From positions 13,607,676-13,671,675 of the forward strand of contig JAMKCF010000008.1 in assembly GCA_023634235.1 (NCBI GenBank): 64,000 nt of DNA, written 5' to 3'. This DNA is from Pisaster brevispinus. Its lineage: Eukaryota; Echinodermata; Asteroidea; Forcipulatida; Asteriidae. Below the pieces are notes generated by a model. The model saw only the letters and a list, made by a program, of their open reading frames with translations. It was not told the DNA's origin and made no database searches. Position numbers and translations under genes: made by a program. Of this stretch, positions 11,960 to 24,012 are shown in pieces. The stretch's first letter is position 1. Every line of letters begins with the position of its first letter.

Positions 11960-12413
11960 TTAAAGGTGGGATCATAGATGGGTTTTTGTCAACATAAAGC
12001 TTATTTGTAGGCAAAATTTTAAAGAAAGATTTTTTTAAAAAGTCACCTGTGAAAGTTTCAGCTGAATACAGTGTCTTCTTTCTGAGAAAACAGCAAAACA
12101 CTGTCGCAGTATTTTTACAAGACTGTTGATTCCATCCATGTTGAGCGAGGTGACAGCGGGTACCAACTGCATCTCTGGCTGCAGCATTCAATAATGGACA
12201 CCAACCCTCAGATCCTGAAAAAAAATATTCATGCATAAATCATTTCTTGGATTCAATTGTTTTGGGGTGAAAAATTATCCAAACCATATTACTTCCAAGG
12301 GAATCTTGTCTCAAAATCGTTTATACTATCAACACCTGCAGTGCTTCTCACCAAGTCAGTTTTTATGGCCATTAATTTTTTTAGTGTCCGCCAATCTATG
12401 GCCCTTTCTTTCA
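11960..12413 (+). mobile_element. TTAA-type MITE, family A copy 2
   Basis: The left end TTAAAGGTGGGATCATAGAT is well kept. It shares TTTTTGTCAA, GTGAAAGTTTCAGCTGAATA and GAGGTGACAGCGGGTACCAA with the other copies. The right end is degenerate (CCAATCTATGGCCC). Confidence 0.82.
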
Positions 12414-13303
12414 GTTCAGTGTAGTGTCTAAGTGCAGTGTTGGCTGATGTTCTCCTGATTGTTGACTGGGGATATCCTCATTGGGGCATTCAGGTTCTCC
12501 AATTTGGATAGAAGTTTACCCTATTTGGGATAGTTATAAAAGAAAACCACTGTTTTTATGCCCAAGGTTTGTACCCAGGATAGGAGAAAAGGGTACCAAT
12601 CAGGGTAGAACTAGAAGTATATTCCAATTTCCAATCCCAGGTAGAAAACAAAATTCAGTTGGTATGCCTGATGCTGCACCTTATCTATAATGTAAATTGT
12701 TCACTTCATAAATATGAAATAATATGTGAAATACTTAAATGATGTAAAATTTTGTAAAGAGAAGGAATGGTATTCATCTATATAATTGAAATTAAAGACA
12801 TCTGCTAACTTATATTTCTATAGTGTCATTCTGTGTCTGTTCAACTCTACGAACTTTGTGAGAAATGTCACAATAAAAAATATAAAAAAAAACAATTCTT
12901 CCATTCTGTTGATCGTCATATCGCCTGTTCTTTTGAGAGAGAAAAAAATGTGCCTTTATAATGCTGCAACTACAAACATTATGTTGTGCAGCTTTCGGTT
13001 TTAAATTTAGAATAAGTGGGCCCTATTTGTGGCCATTAAATTTTGTTGGGTAAGTGTTATCAAAGAAAAATCTCGTAGGTGGTGAAAACATTTGGGAAGC
13101 AATAAAGTATCAAATGATTCAGTGTCAATTTGCGGTTAAGTAAAAGAAGTATATTGACCTCACTTAGAAGTAGACACGCACTTGAATGACAACAATGTCG
13201 TCATTATGACGGTCTAGACAGCATTCTCATAAATATTATGAGAGCTACTCATTTGGGAAGGCGATTATTAAGAAAACTTCTCATGGACCAACCACTCGAT
13301 CCA

Positions 13304-13323
13304 CCCCCCCCCCCCCCCCCCCC
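13304..13323. repeat. poly-C tract, 20 bp
   Basis: Uninterrupted C run. Similar C or G runs of 10-18 bp occur at 2553-2562, 4637-4650, 4826-4843, 17359-17371, 31803-31816, 47835-47848, 52392-52407 and 56956-56973. Lengths may be inexact because such runs are hard to assemble. Confidence 0.9.
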
Positions 13324-13949
13324 ACCCGTCACGATTTCACTGTGGGGATTTACATTTGATGTCACTCAAGAACATAAGGGTGATCAAAAACTGATCGCTT
13401 TTGCAGGCATGTTGCGCGAGGTTGCGTGTACTTTAGTCTCACTGCAGTAGACACTAAAGATGGAACCAAATGTCACTAGAAATGTCTTTGTATTAAGGGA
13501 ATTGGCAATTAGTATGTTTTAGATAAACAGTAATTGTCTTGTTTGTTTATTTGTTTTGGGTTTTTCTCTCTCCCTACCCCCTCTCTCTCTCTCTTACGAC
13601 TGTTCTTTAAAAAAAAATGTGCTAAGATGGGGACAATATTAGGCGAAAACCGTATCACTTTGTTACTTTTCTAATGCGAAGATTATAGTTTTACTACAAA
13701 TGGAAGAACTTCGAAATCATTTCATGTATAAACATTTCGTTCATTCCAAAGGAAAAACAAATCTTCGGTGAGAATGGGCAAGTGGAAGAAGTGGACGTGG
13801 TTAACTAGGCAAATTTAATTGAATTCACTCCCGATTCCAATTAATTATATATTTTTTTTAAAATATGCAATCCGTTTAAATCCAAGCTGCCAATTAAGAG
13901 AGAGGGAAAATAAACTGAAAAACAGACGCAACCGACGACCTCCACGAAT

Positions 13950-14291
13950 CCTCAGACGTTACGTCATAGTTTCAGTCTGGTGAACACCGAGGACGGTCAT
14001 GGAGACAGAAACCCCTCGAGCGTGCAGTCGATCACGTTTTGCTAATACTTCCACTTTCGTGTATACATCACACAAAGTTTGGTAATAAAAAGAAACCCAT
14101 TCTGACTTGTTTTCCCAGAAATGTGTACTACCTGGTGATCGAGGTAGTCAAAAAGTTGGCAGTGACAGCGTGGTGTGCAGGCCGCCCAACCTGGACCGTG
14201 TGAGCGCTCATTCAAACGGCGACAGAACGGTGCAAGTCTTTGGTGCTCGTGTTTGAGAAAGCAGTTTAGGGTGATTCAAGTGGAATGTAAC
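13950..14291 (+). promoter_or_regulatory. candidate promoter and noncoding first exon
   Basis: A CpG-richer patch contains TTACGTCA (13959-13966), a cAMP-response-element-like site. It ends at a near-perfect donor, AAC|GTAAGTATT, with GT at 14292-14293. No convincing reading frame is present, so a 5'UTR exon of a plus-strand gene is the best guess. The next exon was not found. Confidence 0.3.
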
Positions 14292-16970
14292 GTAAGTATT
14301 GACTCTCTATCGAATCGTTTAACAACAGACCTGAAACCTTTATTATGTGGATTATGTTGATTCATAGTATTGTCATTAATGTAGGGGGAAGGAGCCGATA
14401 GGGTCTTAGAGTTTTTGTGAAGTGTTTTGTTGTTTTGGAATTCTTTGTGAAAGTTTCATCAAGCGAAAAATGATACTACAGTTGCAATTTTGGAAGTACT
14501 TTGTGCTGTGTGCAGTGAATAAGGAAGTTTACTTCAGTGTAACTCGTGTTTTTCTCTGTTCTAATTTAAGGCAATAATAATGTTAGGGTAGCCTTAATGT
14601 GTTATTCACTTGGTATGTAAACCTATCAAATCTCAAAAAGGGGGAACAACTTTTTAACCGCATCCCCTCAAACCATTCCCTCAATACTGTCCTAGGGGTA
14701 AGTTATAATGGTTGCAATTGCTCAAAATCTTAATGTTACTGCTGGAAAATAGTTTTTTAGAAATTGCCCTACAAGAAGCAACTTTAAGTTCTACTCATTA
14801 GAACAGAGACGAGTACGCAGTGGCATATCCAGACACTTTCCTTTGGGTGGTAAGCGGGGGAAAAGACATAATTTTTATTTTTATTTATTTTTTTTTTATG
14901 GAGGAGGGGGGAGTGAGGGGTGACAGTTTCATGTATAAAACCATTATAGGGTATTTATTGAAAGGTGGATAATGCCAGGACATTTTCCCAGACCAGTTTC
15001 CACACCACACTCTTAAAAAGCTCTTCGTACCAGCACTAATTAAGAACATGGTAGAAAACACCCAACGTACTAACATGACTTGAATAAACTCCCTCGAGCA
15101 GTGGTAAAATGTGAAAACTGGGCAAACATTTGAAGAAGGAGCTAGACTAGAGGTCCAAGATATGATATATGGGGTCTTAGAGGCTTTCGTGTCTGATAAT
15201 TGACCCATAAAAGTATCAGTGTGGTGGAAATAATTAAGTAAGAACGTGAAACAGCATACTTGTTAAAAATGTATGAATTGGAGGTATGTTATAATATGTA
15301 GGAGATTCAAGTTTAAGAGAAAGATACAAAATAAAGTATTTTTGGGGTAATTTTTGCACTGCATACAATGCATGCTCTAAGATTCATTTGTTATGGTCAA
15401 AACATCGAGCAATCATTTTATTTGTAGAGACAGCATTTTAGATGAAAAGTTTTGATGAAATATAATTAGCGAACAGCTAAGATAAACCAATAAGTCACAA
15501 ATGTCATCGTTTACGATGGTTTTAGCAGACAGGAAAAGTAAAATTACCGTTCTTATTATTACGAGATGTATACCTATAAATAATAGTCTCGGACTAATGC
15601 ACTTGTTAACGGTTTATTTCCTCTTCAGTTATGCCTACTACATTGTGTAAGTATGTGTCTATTTGTTCATTTTTAACTGCTTCTTGGCTTGTTTTGAGCA
15701 AGCAATTAGAATTTGTTGAAGGCGTTTGTTATTTTTTATGAAGCATAACAACATATGAAAATATGAAAATCATAATTTTTTGCTATGCTTTACATATAAT
15801 TTGAGAAAGAAAAATTGTTTTGAAGCTAAAACATTTCTAAGAAGTTTTTGTTTTGGTGTTTTTGTTTTACGCAAACTTGTTTTAATTGGAGACTTTTGAG
15901 ATGATAGCGGGCATCTCCATCACTGGTCCTTTTCCATTGTTCTCATCGCTGAGAACAATTTCCCTGATTCGGTTCAATTGCCGCACTTATGCCGTGTGAA
16001 AATCATTGAGTTCGGTACAGCAAAAGTGTGACATTTAGCACAGGCCTTTCTGTATATCATTTTCTAAATATTGGAGTTTGGCACGGCCAAAACATGACGT
16101 TTAGCACAGGCCTTAGATGAAGAATGATCTTTTTCAGGTTAATTGTTTGGTTTAAAAGTTACTGTCTATGTAAAGCTTTTCATATTAAAATCACCAGATT
16201 CTTTTTTCTGTCTCTCTGCCATCTCTTTCTCTCTCTTTTTCCCCTGTTTTTTTTTGGGGGGGCGGATAAATGCCAACATAATCTTCATTGAATTGGAAGA
16301 TGGAAGTACAATACTGTTTTAACTTTGTACTGGATGCATGTGGGAGTCTAACAAAAAATGAAAGTAGAGGCACTTCCAGATGTACAGCGTTTCCATGTGG
16401 CAGTTTGTCAAAGGGCATCATTTTTGGGTATCATGTGTCACATAATGTATACAGTTATGAAAAATGAGACAACCTTTTCACCCTCTTTCCCAGGTGCCTG
16501 TCTTGACCCCTGGCCACCTGGGGTTCTACACCAACTCCGGGTAGACTATACATATTCTATACGAATTTTATTTAGAAATTTGTGTTTTTAGAGGCAGGTT
16601 AAATGTGCAATGTATGTTCTAAAGATGGGTGCAAAATCCAACATGTGCATGCAGGTAACAGCATAAGTAACACGTATTAAAAGAAAAACCTTAAACTGTA
16701 GGACTTTGCAGGACTGTAGGACGTTTAACTGGGGTATGAGAGCGTTGTTTGTTATAACTTCTAAGAAAGGTTGTGCCGTGTCTTCATATGTTTGTAATAA
16801 ACACCACGTGAAAAAATCTTGGGAAGACGGATTCTTCGTTTCCCTCCCCCACCACGTACCAAGTCCAAAACAAAATACTGCTATTAATAACATCATTAAC
16901 GTGGGGTTTTTTTCATGCCAAGTAGGCCCATCAAAGCGCTGCACATTATTCTTACCCTGTTCACTGGGCA

Positions 16971-17205
16971 TTGAAGGCAGGGCATTTACTGTGGGTAATT
17001 TTGCTACACATTAATGCCCATTAAAACTTTCTTGGTAAGGAGCACTGAAACATTGAAAAAAAAAGCCAATTTCCTGTGAAGTAGTGTAGTTTTAGAGAAA
17101 GGGGTAATTTTCATCCCAAATATCAGAATCTGAAGACTTTTTCAGGCATCTGAAAGCACACAATTCTATGCAACAAGGGTGTTTTTCTTTCATTATTTTC
17201 ATTAC
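16971..17205 (+). mobile_element. TTAA-type MITE, family B copy 2, 3' truncated
   Basis: It starts TTGAAGGCAGGGCATTTACT and keeps GTAGTTTTAGAGAAAGGGGT and GCACACAATTCTATGCAACA. It breaks off where the family C SINE begins at about 17216. The right terminus is missing. Confidence 0.75.
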
Positions 17206-17215
17206 GCCCTGATAG

Positions 17216-17345
17216 CCAAAATGGGCGCGCAGGTTGCAAATCATTCACATCAACAATTACTACCCATTTACTCCTGGGTGATGAGAAGCAATTATGGTTA
17301 AGTGTCTTGCTCAAGGGCACAACTGTCACGACCAAGACTAGAACC
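17216..17345 (-). repeat. tRNA-like SINE, family C copy 2, truncated
   Basis: The plus strand reads ATGGTTAAGTGTCTTGCTCA then CACGACCAAGACTAGAACCC, the complement of the family C B-box region. The rest of the body is missing or unrecognisable. It directly abuts and truncates the MITE ending near 17205. Confidence 0.7.
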
Positions 17346-18456
17346 CACACTTGAAAATGGGGGGGGGGGGGTGGCCCATGCATCACCCCAACCTTTGGGA
17401 TTATACCACTGCATTGGCGGGAATTACTGTCTAGGTAATAATTCACTAACAAATAATTCAGGTAATTACAAAAGCTGTGCACACAACATTTATACGACAC
17501 GCTCCCATACCACCAAGACCTGTGAGGCCACTTTGAAACGGTAACGCCTACCCATTAGATCAGGACCATATTTTTATCGAACAAAAAAAAATGTCATTAA
17601 TGAGGTTATTTACTCCGCGATGGGGAGAGTGAGTGGGTAGGGAGTTTACAGAAGAAATTGAAATAAAAATTTCATAAAGTGCATTGCAATGGAGAAGTCT
17701 AGACGGTCTGGCGCCTAAACGGTTCTAAAAATCAGGCATTACACCGAGAATTAAAAATTTAACAACAAAATTAATGACAGACGGCATGCAACGCCTCTGA
17801 TCTTTTGTAGTCATAGTGGCTCTGGGAAAATGAGTAAGTTTATTTATGTCTGCGTTTTTAGGCGAGTATTGTTTGGCCTCAAATGTAACAAATGTCACTT
17901 TGTATTCCAGGTCTGCGTCAATTGTTTAATGAACCTAAAAATATTGTGATCCGTGTGAGATCATCATCAACAAAAGTTAGGGTTTTGTAAAGGGGAGTGT
18001 GGATCATTTGAACACTATTGGTGAAGTCAAAGCTCTCCTCACCCAACCGCAGAGGTTCCACTTGAAGAATTTTAAACGTCCGGCAAAAGTTGAATTTTGC
18101 TGTTTACATGATAGAAATTTAGCAAAGTTCCCCAAACCTTGTTATTTCTTCTTTTTTTTTATTTAATGAGGCACATATGAAAGTGCATAAAAATCCTTGA
18201 CAAAACATATTGTTATGATTTTTTTTGTCAATAATTATTGTAGTACTTGTACAATCAAACCTTTAAAGGGCTTTTGCAATATACCATAAACAGTGATGTG
18301 CCAATCCCCTATTTTTATTTTTTTTTCAAGAACAGAATCTTGCAGCTACTATAGTCTTGAAAAGCTATTCCTTTCAACATTATCATTGTCAATATATAGT
18401 TTTTGTCAAGCCACCATGTAACTAACTCTCTCTATGAGCTGTGATGGTTCTGAGAA

Positions 18457-18709
18457 CAGGGACCAATTTCATGACTCTGCTTACCGTAAGCAAAGAATCT
18501 GCACTTACGGAAGCAGTGAATTCCATGCTTAGTTCAAGCATATTTCACGGGTTAGGGAATTTTTTATTGTGCGCGTGCATACTCCTCGTTACAAGGCATT
18601 CTTTGCTTACACAGCTAGTGCAGAAATTCGGCACTTGCACAGTAAGTGGAGAATGGTGATTGCAACTTGTAAGCGCAGAATTTGGCGGTAAGCAGAGCCA
18701 TGAAATTGT
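18457..18709. repeat. foldback element, family D copy 2
   Basis: The left end GGGACCAATTTCATGACTCT continues GCTTACCG. It is mirrored by CGGTAAGCAGAGCCATGAAATTG at the right, interrupted here by one base. The interior repeats GCTTAC and GTAAGC motifs. Confidence 0.7.
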
Positions 18710-18810
18710 TTCGATCAGTGTACTCTGATTGTCTTCAGGAGAAGAAACTCACTGATTATAAAGTTTATACCAGTACATGTACCTATCCTCCAGAGAAATA
18801 TTTCCATTTG

Positions 18811-18920
18811 ACTAAAGCCCGGTTTATACTTCATGTGAAAAAAAATTGCATCACAATTGGAAAAATGGTGCGTAAAGATTATTGCGTCACCAATATTGGA
18901 AATGTGAACCGGGCTTTAGT
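18811..18920. repeat. 110-bp foldback MITE
   Basis: ACTAAAGCCCGGTTTATACT on the left and GAACCGGGCTTTAGT on the right form 14-bp perfect inverted ends. The interior (ATTGCATCACAATTGG; GCGTCACCAATATTGG) is also partly repeated. Confidence 0.7.
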
Positions 18921-19113
18921 GTGAGGGTTTGATCACCCAGCAAATGACCTTTGCGTATTGTGATTGTCGGGATCAACCTGATATGACAATGCTGATAAAA
19001 ACAATTGACAATGTTTTTCTTTAATTTCAATCAGTTTTTATCACCTGATTTTCTTAGAGTTTGTTGCATGGTGTGTTTGTAGAAAACTAGTGGATGTGAA
19101 TTTATTTGAGCTT

Positions 19114-19146
19114 TTAGGGTTAGGGTTAGGGGTTAGGGTTAGGGTT
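19114..19146 (+). repeat. interstitial telomere-type repeat
   Basis: Five TTAGGG units, one with an extra G. TTAGGG is the telomere repeat of deuterostomes and many other animals. The flanks are ordinary sequence. Confidence 0.85.
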
Positions 19147-20129
19147 TTTAAAAACATTTTGATATGGTTCAGCCTTTTAATTTTATTTTACAAGATTTTT
19201 TGCATTATGCGATTGTAACAAAATGCAGTACATTTGCGTGCTCGTGGACATACAGACCTACTCTGTGGAAAGGGTTTGTGTACCGCACTAACTTGAATGC
19301 TCACGCGGTAGGTAAGCTGAAATATATTTGGTGATCATTTTCTTAGACTCTAAAAGTACAAGCCTCAACAAGATCCAATCAGAACACTTAGATAACTAGT
19401 TAGACCAGAACCTTCCCTAACAATACTTTTTTAATAAGGTCACACGGTGGTGCAGTTTTTTATTTACGGTGAGTTGAAGAGGCTTGGTTAACTGAAAACC
19501 AGGACTTTGCTAACAAAATAGTGATAAATTTTGCTACCAACAGCAATAAATTTCCTAAAAAGTGTTAGGCTTTTTCTTTAATAAAAATTCAATATTTTAT
19601 ATCAGTGTGATGTAGAATTATGTTGTCTTACTTATATTCTTTCAGGAAGTCAAAGCATCGCTTTTCTTTACAATTGGGTACACAAAATTACACCAAGTCC
19701 CGTTTTTTTATGGCAATTCTCATAGCAGAGAATCAATGACTGTGAGGACACTTGTAAAAAGGAAGGCAAACAAATTGATATGAAATTCTTTATGGATGTA
19801 TGAAATAATGCCAAAGTGGTTTTTCACATTTGTACGCTTTCCTGTACTTATTTGATAACAGCCCACTTGCGTATGGTGTTTCAAGACCAAACAGTGCCCT
19901 CACTGAGGTCAATGAAGACCTATTGGCTGAGAGTTGTGCGCGTTGCATACACGTGTGCACATTTCCAATGTTTGATCTCAGCAATGGCAGCCAAAAGGGG
20001 TCTACATGTATTTGAACTAGAGGGTACAATGATGTACCATTGTATGCAGACTACAATTTGCACAATCAAATCAGGATTAAAAAACAACAGCAATGCTGTT
20101 GAAACCCCTCAGCCTTTAAAACATAGCTA

Positions 20130-20480
20130 AAGATGTAACCTTGACAATTGATCTCTTGATTTTAACTCACCATGGTGAACTTGACCTTTTAACCCCCAAA
20201 ATAATCCTCACTTTTGTTTCCCCAAGGGCAAACCCCCACGCAGTTTACAAGTCCAAATGGAGTAACTGTAAATCATTGACCTATAACTCACCACCGTGAC
20301 CTTGACCTTTGACCTTTGTCCTGTTCTCCCGTAAATGTTCCCAACATCCCAGCTAAGTAACAATTAAGTAGAATTTTACTTCAAAGTCAAGTTACGGTCT
20401 AGAAATGAAAGCCGGCCGGGCGGACGGACGCTGAAGGCAATGACAATACCCCGTCAGCCTATTGCTGAGAGGTAAAATAG
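20130..20480 (+). repeat. dispersed repeat with TGACCT half-site clusters
   Basis: CTCACCATGGTGAACTTGAC, GTGACCTTGACCTTTGACCT, GGACGGACGCTGAAGGCAAT and ACAATACCCCGTCAGCC are blocks I recall from SINE/LINE-like repeats of marine invertebrates. It ends in GAGAGGTAAAA. Only one copy is in the window, so the assignment is from memory. Confidence 0.45.
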
Positions 20481-23400
20481 AGACTGCTATATGCAGAGCA
20501 CATGTTATTATTTAATTTCGTTTTTATTATAAAATATACACACAGACACTTTCTAGGACCACACCAATCCACAAAACAGAAGTGTATCCTATTAATTAAA
20601 CCTTTCAAAACAGTACACCTCAATTAAATGATGGATGTTAATCACAACAATATTTTGAAAAATACCCGTTTACATGATAACAAAGTTTTACATTCAAATT
20701 TGCATATTTGCCTGCCAACAATCTTTGTTAAAAAAGATAAATATATACATATTTTTTAAACCAAGTATAAAACTATTCAGATGTTGCTTTTTATAAGTAC
20801 ATGTACAATGCTAAAAACATCAAGTTTTTCTAAGAATATAACTATAAAAACTGCCCTGTTGTTTCCTCTCCATAATTTTTAGGTTTATGGGGATCAGGAG
20901 ACCAATTATTATTAGGCTATGAACAGAGCTAAAAGTCTGTTGTGGGGAATATGTTAAGCTTTAAACTTTTGATCGAAGCCATAACACAACTATTGTTTGA
21001 TGATGTCCCGTGGCCACATTTAGTTTTTGATGGAATTTTACTAGCCACCACTGAGTACCAGAGCGGGGGCGTTTAAACTTTAATTTCCATCCAAGAATAA
21101 AGAGCCAACTTTCCTGTATAATAATGAACCCTGCTAACAATGGATTCTGGTCAAACTATTATAAATTCTAGAGTGTACACGTACAAGTTCCAACTTCAGT
21201 TAAAACCCCCCCGGAAACAAACGTTTTAAAATGTACATTAAAGCAAACGTGTGTGGATGAGCCACCACACATAGAATTGGGGTAAGTAGCCCCCAACCAT
21301 GCCCATATTGTTTGACATATCTGATATACCAAGGGCAGAGTAAAAAAAGTCAAAGGGTGAACCTACATGATTGTGGTCACACTATACATGTAGTAATTTG
21401 TCCCATCACCCAGCAGATCAACAATGCCACAATCTCAAGGCATGTGGTACTGTTGTATAGCAAACCTTCCCAGGTGAAATGAAGGTGTACAAACTTTCCG
21501 AACCAAGTCCGAACCCAATAATGTTATTCAACCAATGTCAATGAAGGCCTATCTAGCTGGAAGCGACACGAGGTAAAACAAATCATGAAGATTTGTTCTT
21601 GTGTGGAGGGTCGTCCACACAGTTGTGCTCTGGAGTGTTTGGAAGTAACACTACATTTATACCTGATAAAGTGGTTTACTTTGTGTTCATTCAGTCCAAA
21701 GTAGATTTCACAAAGACTCATACATTTTTTTTATTTTTATTAAGCTTCTGGTCTTATTTGGGAATAAAATGACTTGAGAACCTAAAGCTATAACAATGAT
21801 TATTGTTGAATGAGCGAGAAAAAGCAATGTAAAGTATTTCTAGTCTATTAGCAAATGTTAGTGGACAAGTACAAAGATGAAACAAAGAATTTCTTGATAA
21901 TTTTGCCTTAAAATCAGCGCACAAGTTGACAAAAAAAAAACACCCAAAACTGATTACCCTACCTTTAAACAAAGTTTGAATAGGCGAGTATATTAATTGC
22001 TTAAACATTATGCAAACGACTTCACTTAATATAAATACAATTTACAGAACATGATTCCTCATTATTAAAGAAAAGTTCATTGGTTGCTAATGTAATAACT
22101 TCCATTGATGATGTTTTACATTCTTTGATAATGTTTCCAGTAAAGTACATCCATGTACAGATGACATTACATCTGTACTTTTACTCGCAATGTTTGAAGA
22201 ATGATTTACAAACAGCCAAATTGTTACTTCCTTATTCTAATGCCAAGTTCGTGGGAATGAAGACAGATGCTATCACAAACTTGACTCCTCCACAACAGTT
22301 TTGGAAATAAATGTTTTTTCCCACATTTATATTTACTTCAAAATAGCTACAGGTTGAATGGGTAATCGTGTCTGATGTTCTTGATGAAGTGCTGTGTGAT
22401 ATTAACACGTCGCTTAAGTCATTGGAATACCAGATGGACTGGCACAATGCCAAAACAAATATTCCCTGACATTTCTCATACATTTTAGTCAACCCCTCAT
22501 AACTGTGGGGTTTATTCAGAGTAACAGAATCGCAAATCAATCATTGTTATGATATTCAGACATCCGAGCACTGGGGGCACGGTGTTCTTTTCAGCTTATT
22601 TACTGACAAATACAACAAGAAAATAGAAATAGCTGAAAATAGAAATAGCTTACCAACCAAAAGGAACTATGGTGCAATGCCAAAAAACAGTTTATGGCCT
22701 GACGTTTTGACCCTCACAGAGTCTCGAAACTTCAGCCCACCAACTATTTTGTTGTTGTATTATCAATAGTCAATAGACCTAATGTATCTATACTTTAACA
22801 GGCCTAATGTATCTATCTATACTTTGTACAATCCTCCAGCCGTGAAATCCGCCAACAGTCAAGAACCATACTTCCATGAGAAAGAACTATAATGTACATT
22901 TTACAGTTTGATGATGCAGTTCTTCTCGCTTCATACATACAATGCTACTTTGAACAAAACTAATCTCACTTTACACAAAGGTCTTCAGTGTTAAGTGCTC
23001 TTACTGCTTCCAACAGGTGAAAATGTTGTGATGACGCAGGTACATTTGTGTCTATACGTGGTCTGTGTAACTACATGCATGCATAACTGTCTTTGTGCAG
23101 GGACTTAACAAAAAGTTGATTGATCCCACCAGTTTGAGGGATAGTTATTTTTTTATGTTCTGAACAACAGTTTATCATCCTCCCAGCTATTCTGTATTCA
23201 AAGGAGAGATTTCGAGGAAAGTAACACAGACATTTGCAAAATTGAATAAAAGGGGGAAAAACAATAAACAACAACAAAACAAAAGACCGAACTTCAGCAT
23301 GTACCGGAGCTCTCAAACAGAAAACAATCTGAAAACTGTTGATATACTCAAATCTATACATTCCTCTTTATAAAGATGATACTACTTTGCAATAAATACA

Positions 23401-23754
23401 GTTCAACAGTGGAACCTTTGGGGTTTGTAAACTTGACGGAAAGTCAAAACATTTTACAGAGTTAACATTTTGTGGGTGCAGATTACAGTTCATTTCTCTG
23501 TTGCATCGTGCCCCCTCTTTTATATCATCATCCTCAGATCCCTATGTTGGGTTTGTCTTAATCTTGATTAAGCATATCACTTGATCTCCTTGCGATAGAC
23601 GGGATGCACTCGAACCAAGTTCACCACCATGCAAACTTCCTTCCCTTGTTTCAAGAAAAACACTTTCTCGGAGAGCCAGGAAAATTGTTTTTTTCCCAAA
23701 ATGTTGTCCCGACACCACTGCTCCCTTACGATCCCTCCTGAAAGAATTTTGAGT
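20481..23754. other. CIMIP1 3' flank, unannotated
   Basis: AT-rich. One family G fragment at 22695; CTAATGTATCTAT-type short repeat at 22778-22818. No further gene or convincing poly(A) site for CIMIP1 recognised. Confidence 0.45.
22695..22730 (+). repeat. dispersed repeat, family G fragment
   Basis: TGGCCTGACGTTTTGACCCT then CAGAGTCTCG matches the family G core. The mirrored half is missing. Confidence 0.55.
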
Positions 23755-24012
23755 TTATTCGATCCCTTCTGCTGGCCAATTCAACTGCTTCACAAGTCCA
23801 CCTTTAGGTCTGGCATATGACCCATATATTTCAAGTTTGTGCTGGTTGTGTGCCGACCTCCAGCCTACTTGAGAGCTTGAAGTCTGAGGGTAAGGTTTTG
23901 GTGAGGGTAGGACCTTGATGTATCTTGAAATGGGGGTGATGGGCGGTAACGTCAGAGGTGGGGGTAGCTCAATCTTCTTTACCTCTCGCTTTTGGAAGTC
24001 ATCCTTCACCAA
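23755..24012 (-). CDS. CIMIP1: CIMIP1 terminal coding exon 3
   Basis: The acceptor is TTTGTTTCTCAG (complement of 24013-24024). The exon opens in phase 0 with LVKDDF and encodes residues 51-135, then TAA at 23757-23755. Proline-rich residues 67-77 lead into RYIKVLPSPKPYPQT and GWRS, the best-conserved part of the family. The open frame continues upstream of the acceptor by chance, so an ORF-only reading would give a false N-terminus. Confidence 0.94.
   Translation of the reverse strand: MVKDDFQKREVKKIELPPPLTLPPITPISRYIKVLPSPKPYPQTSSSQVGWRSAHNQHKLEIYGSYARPKGGLVKQLNWPAEGIE

Larger units (their letters stand above)
12414..16970. other. mostly unique AT-rich DNA
   Basis: Apart from the poly-C at 13304 and the promoter-like patch at 13950-14291, I see no gene or repeat family. 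16020-16115 has two TTTAGCACAGGCCTT-containing blocks, a short imperfect duplication. Confidence 0.5.
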
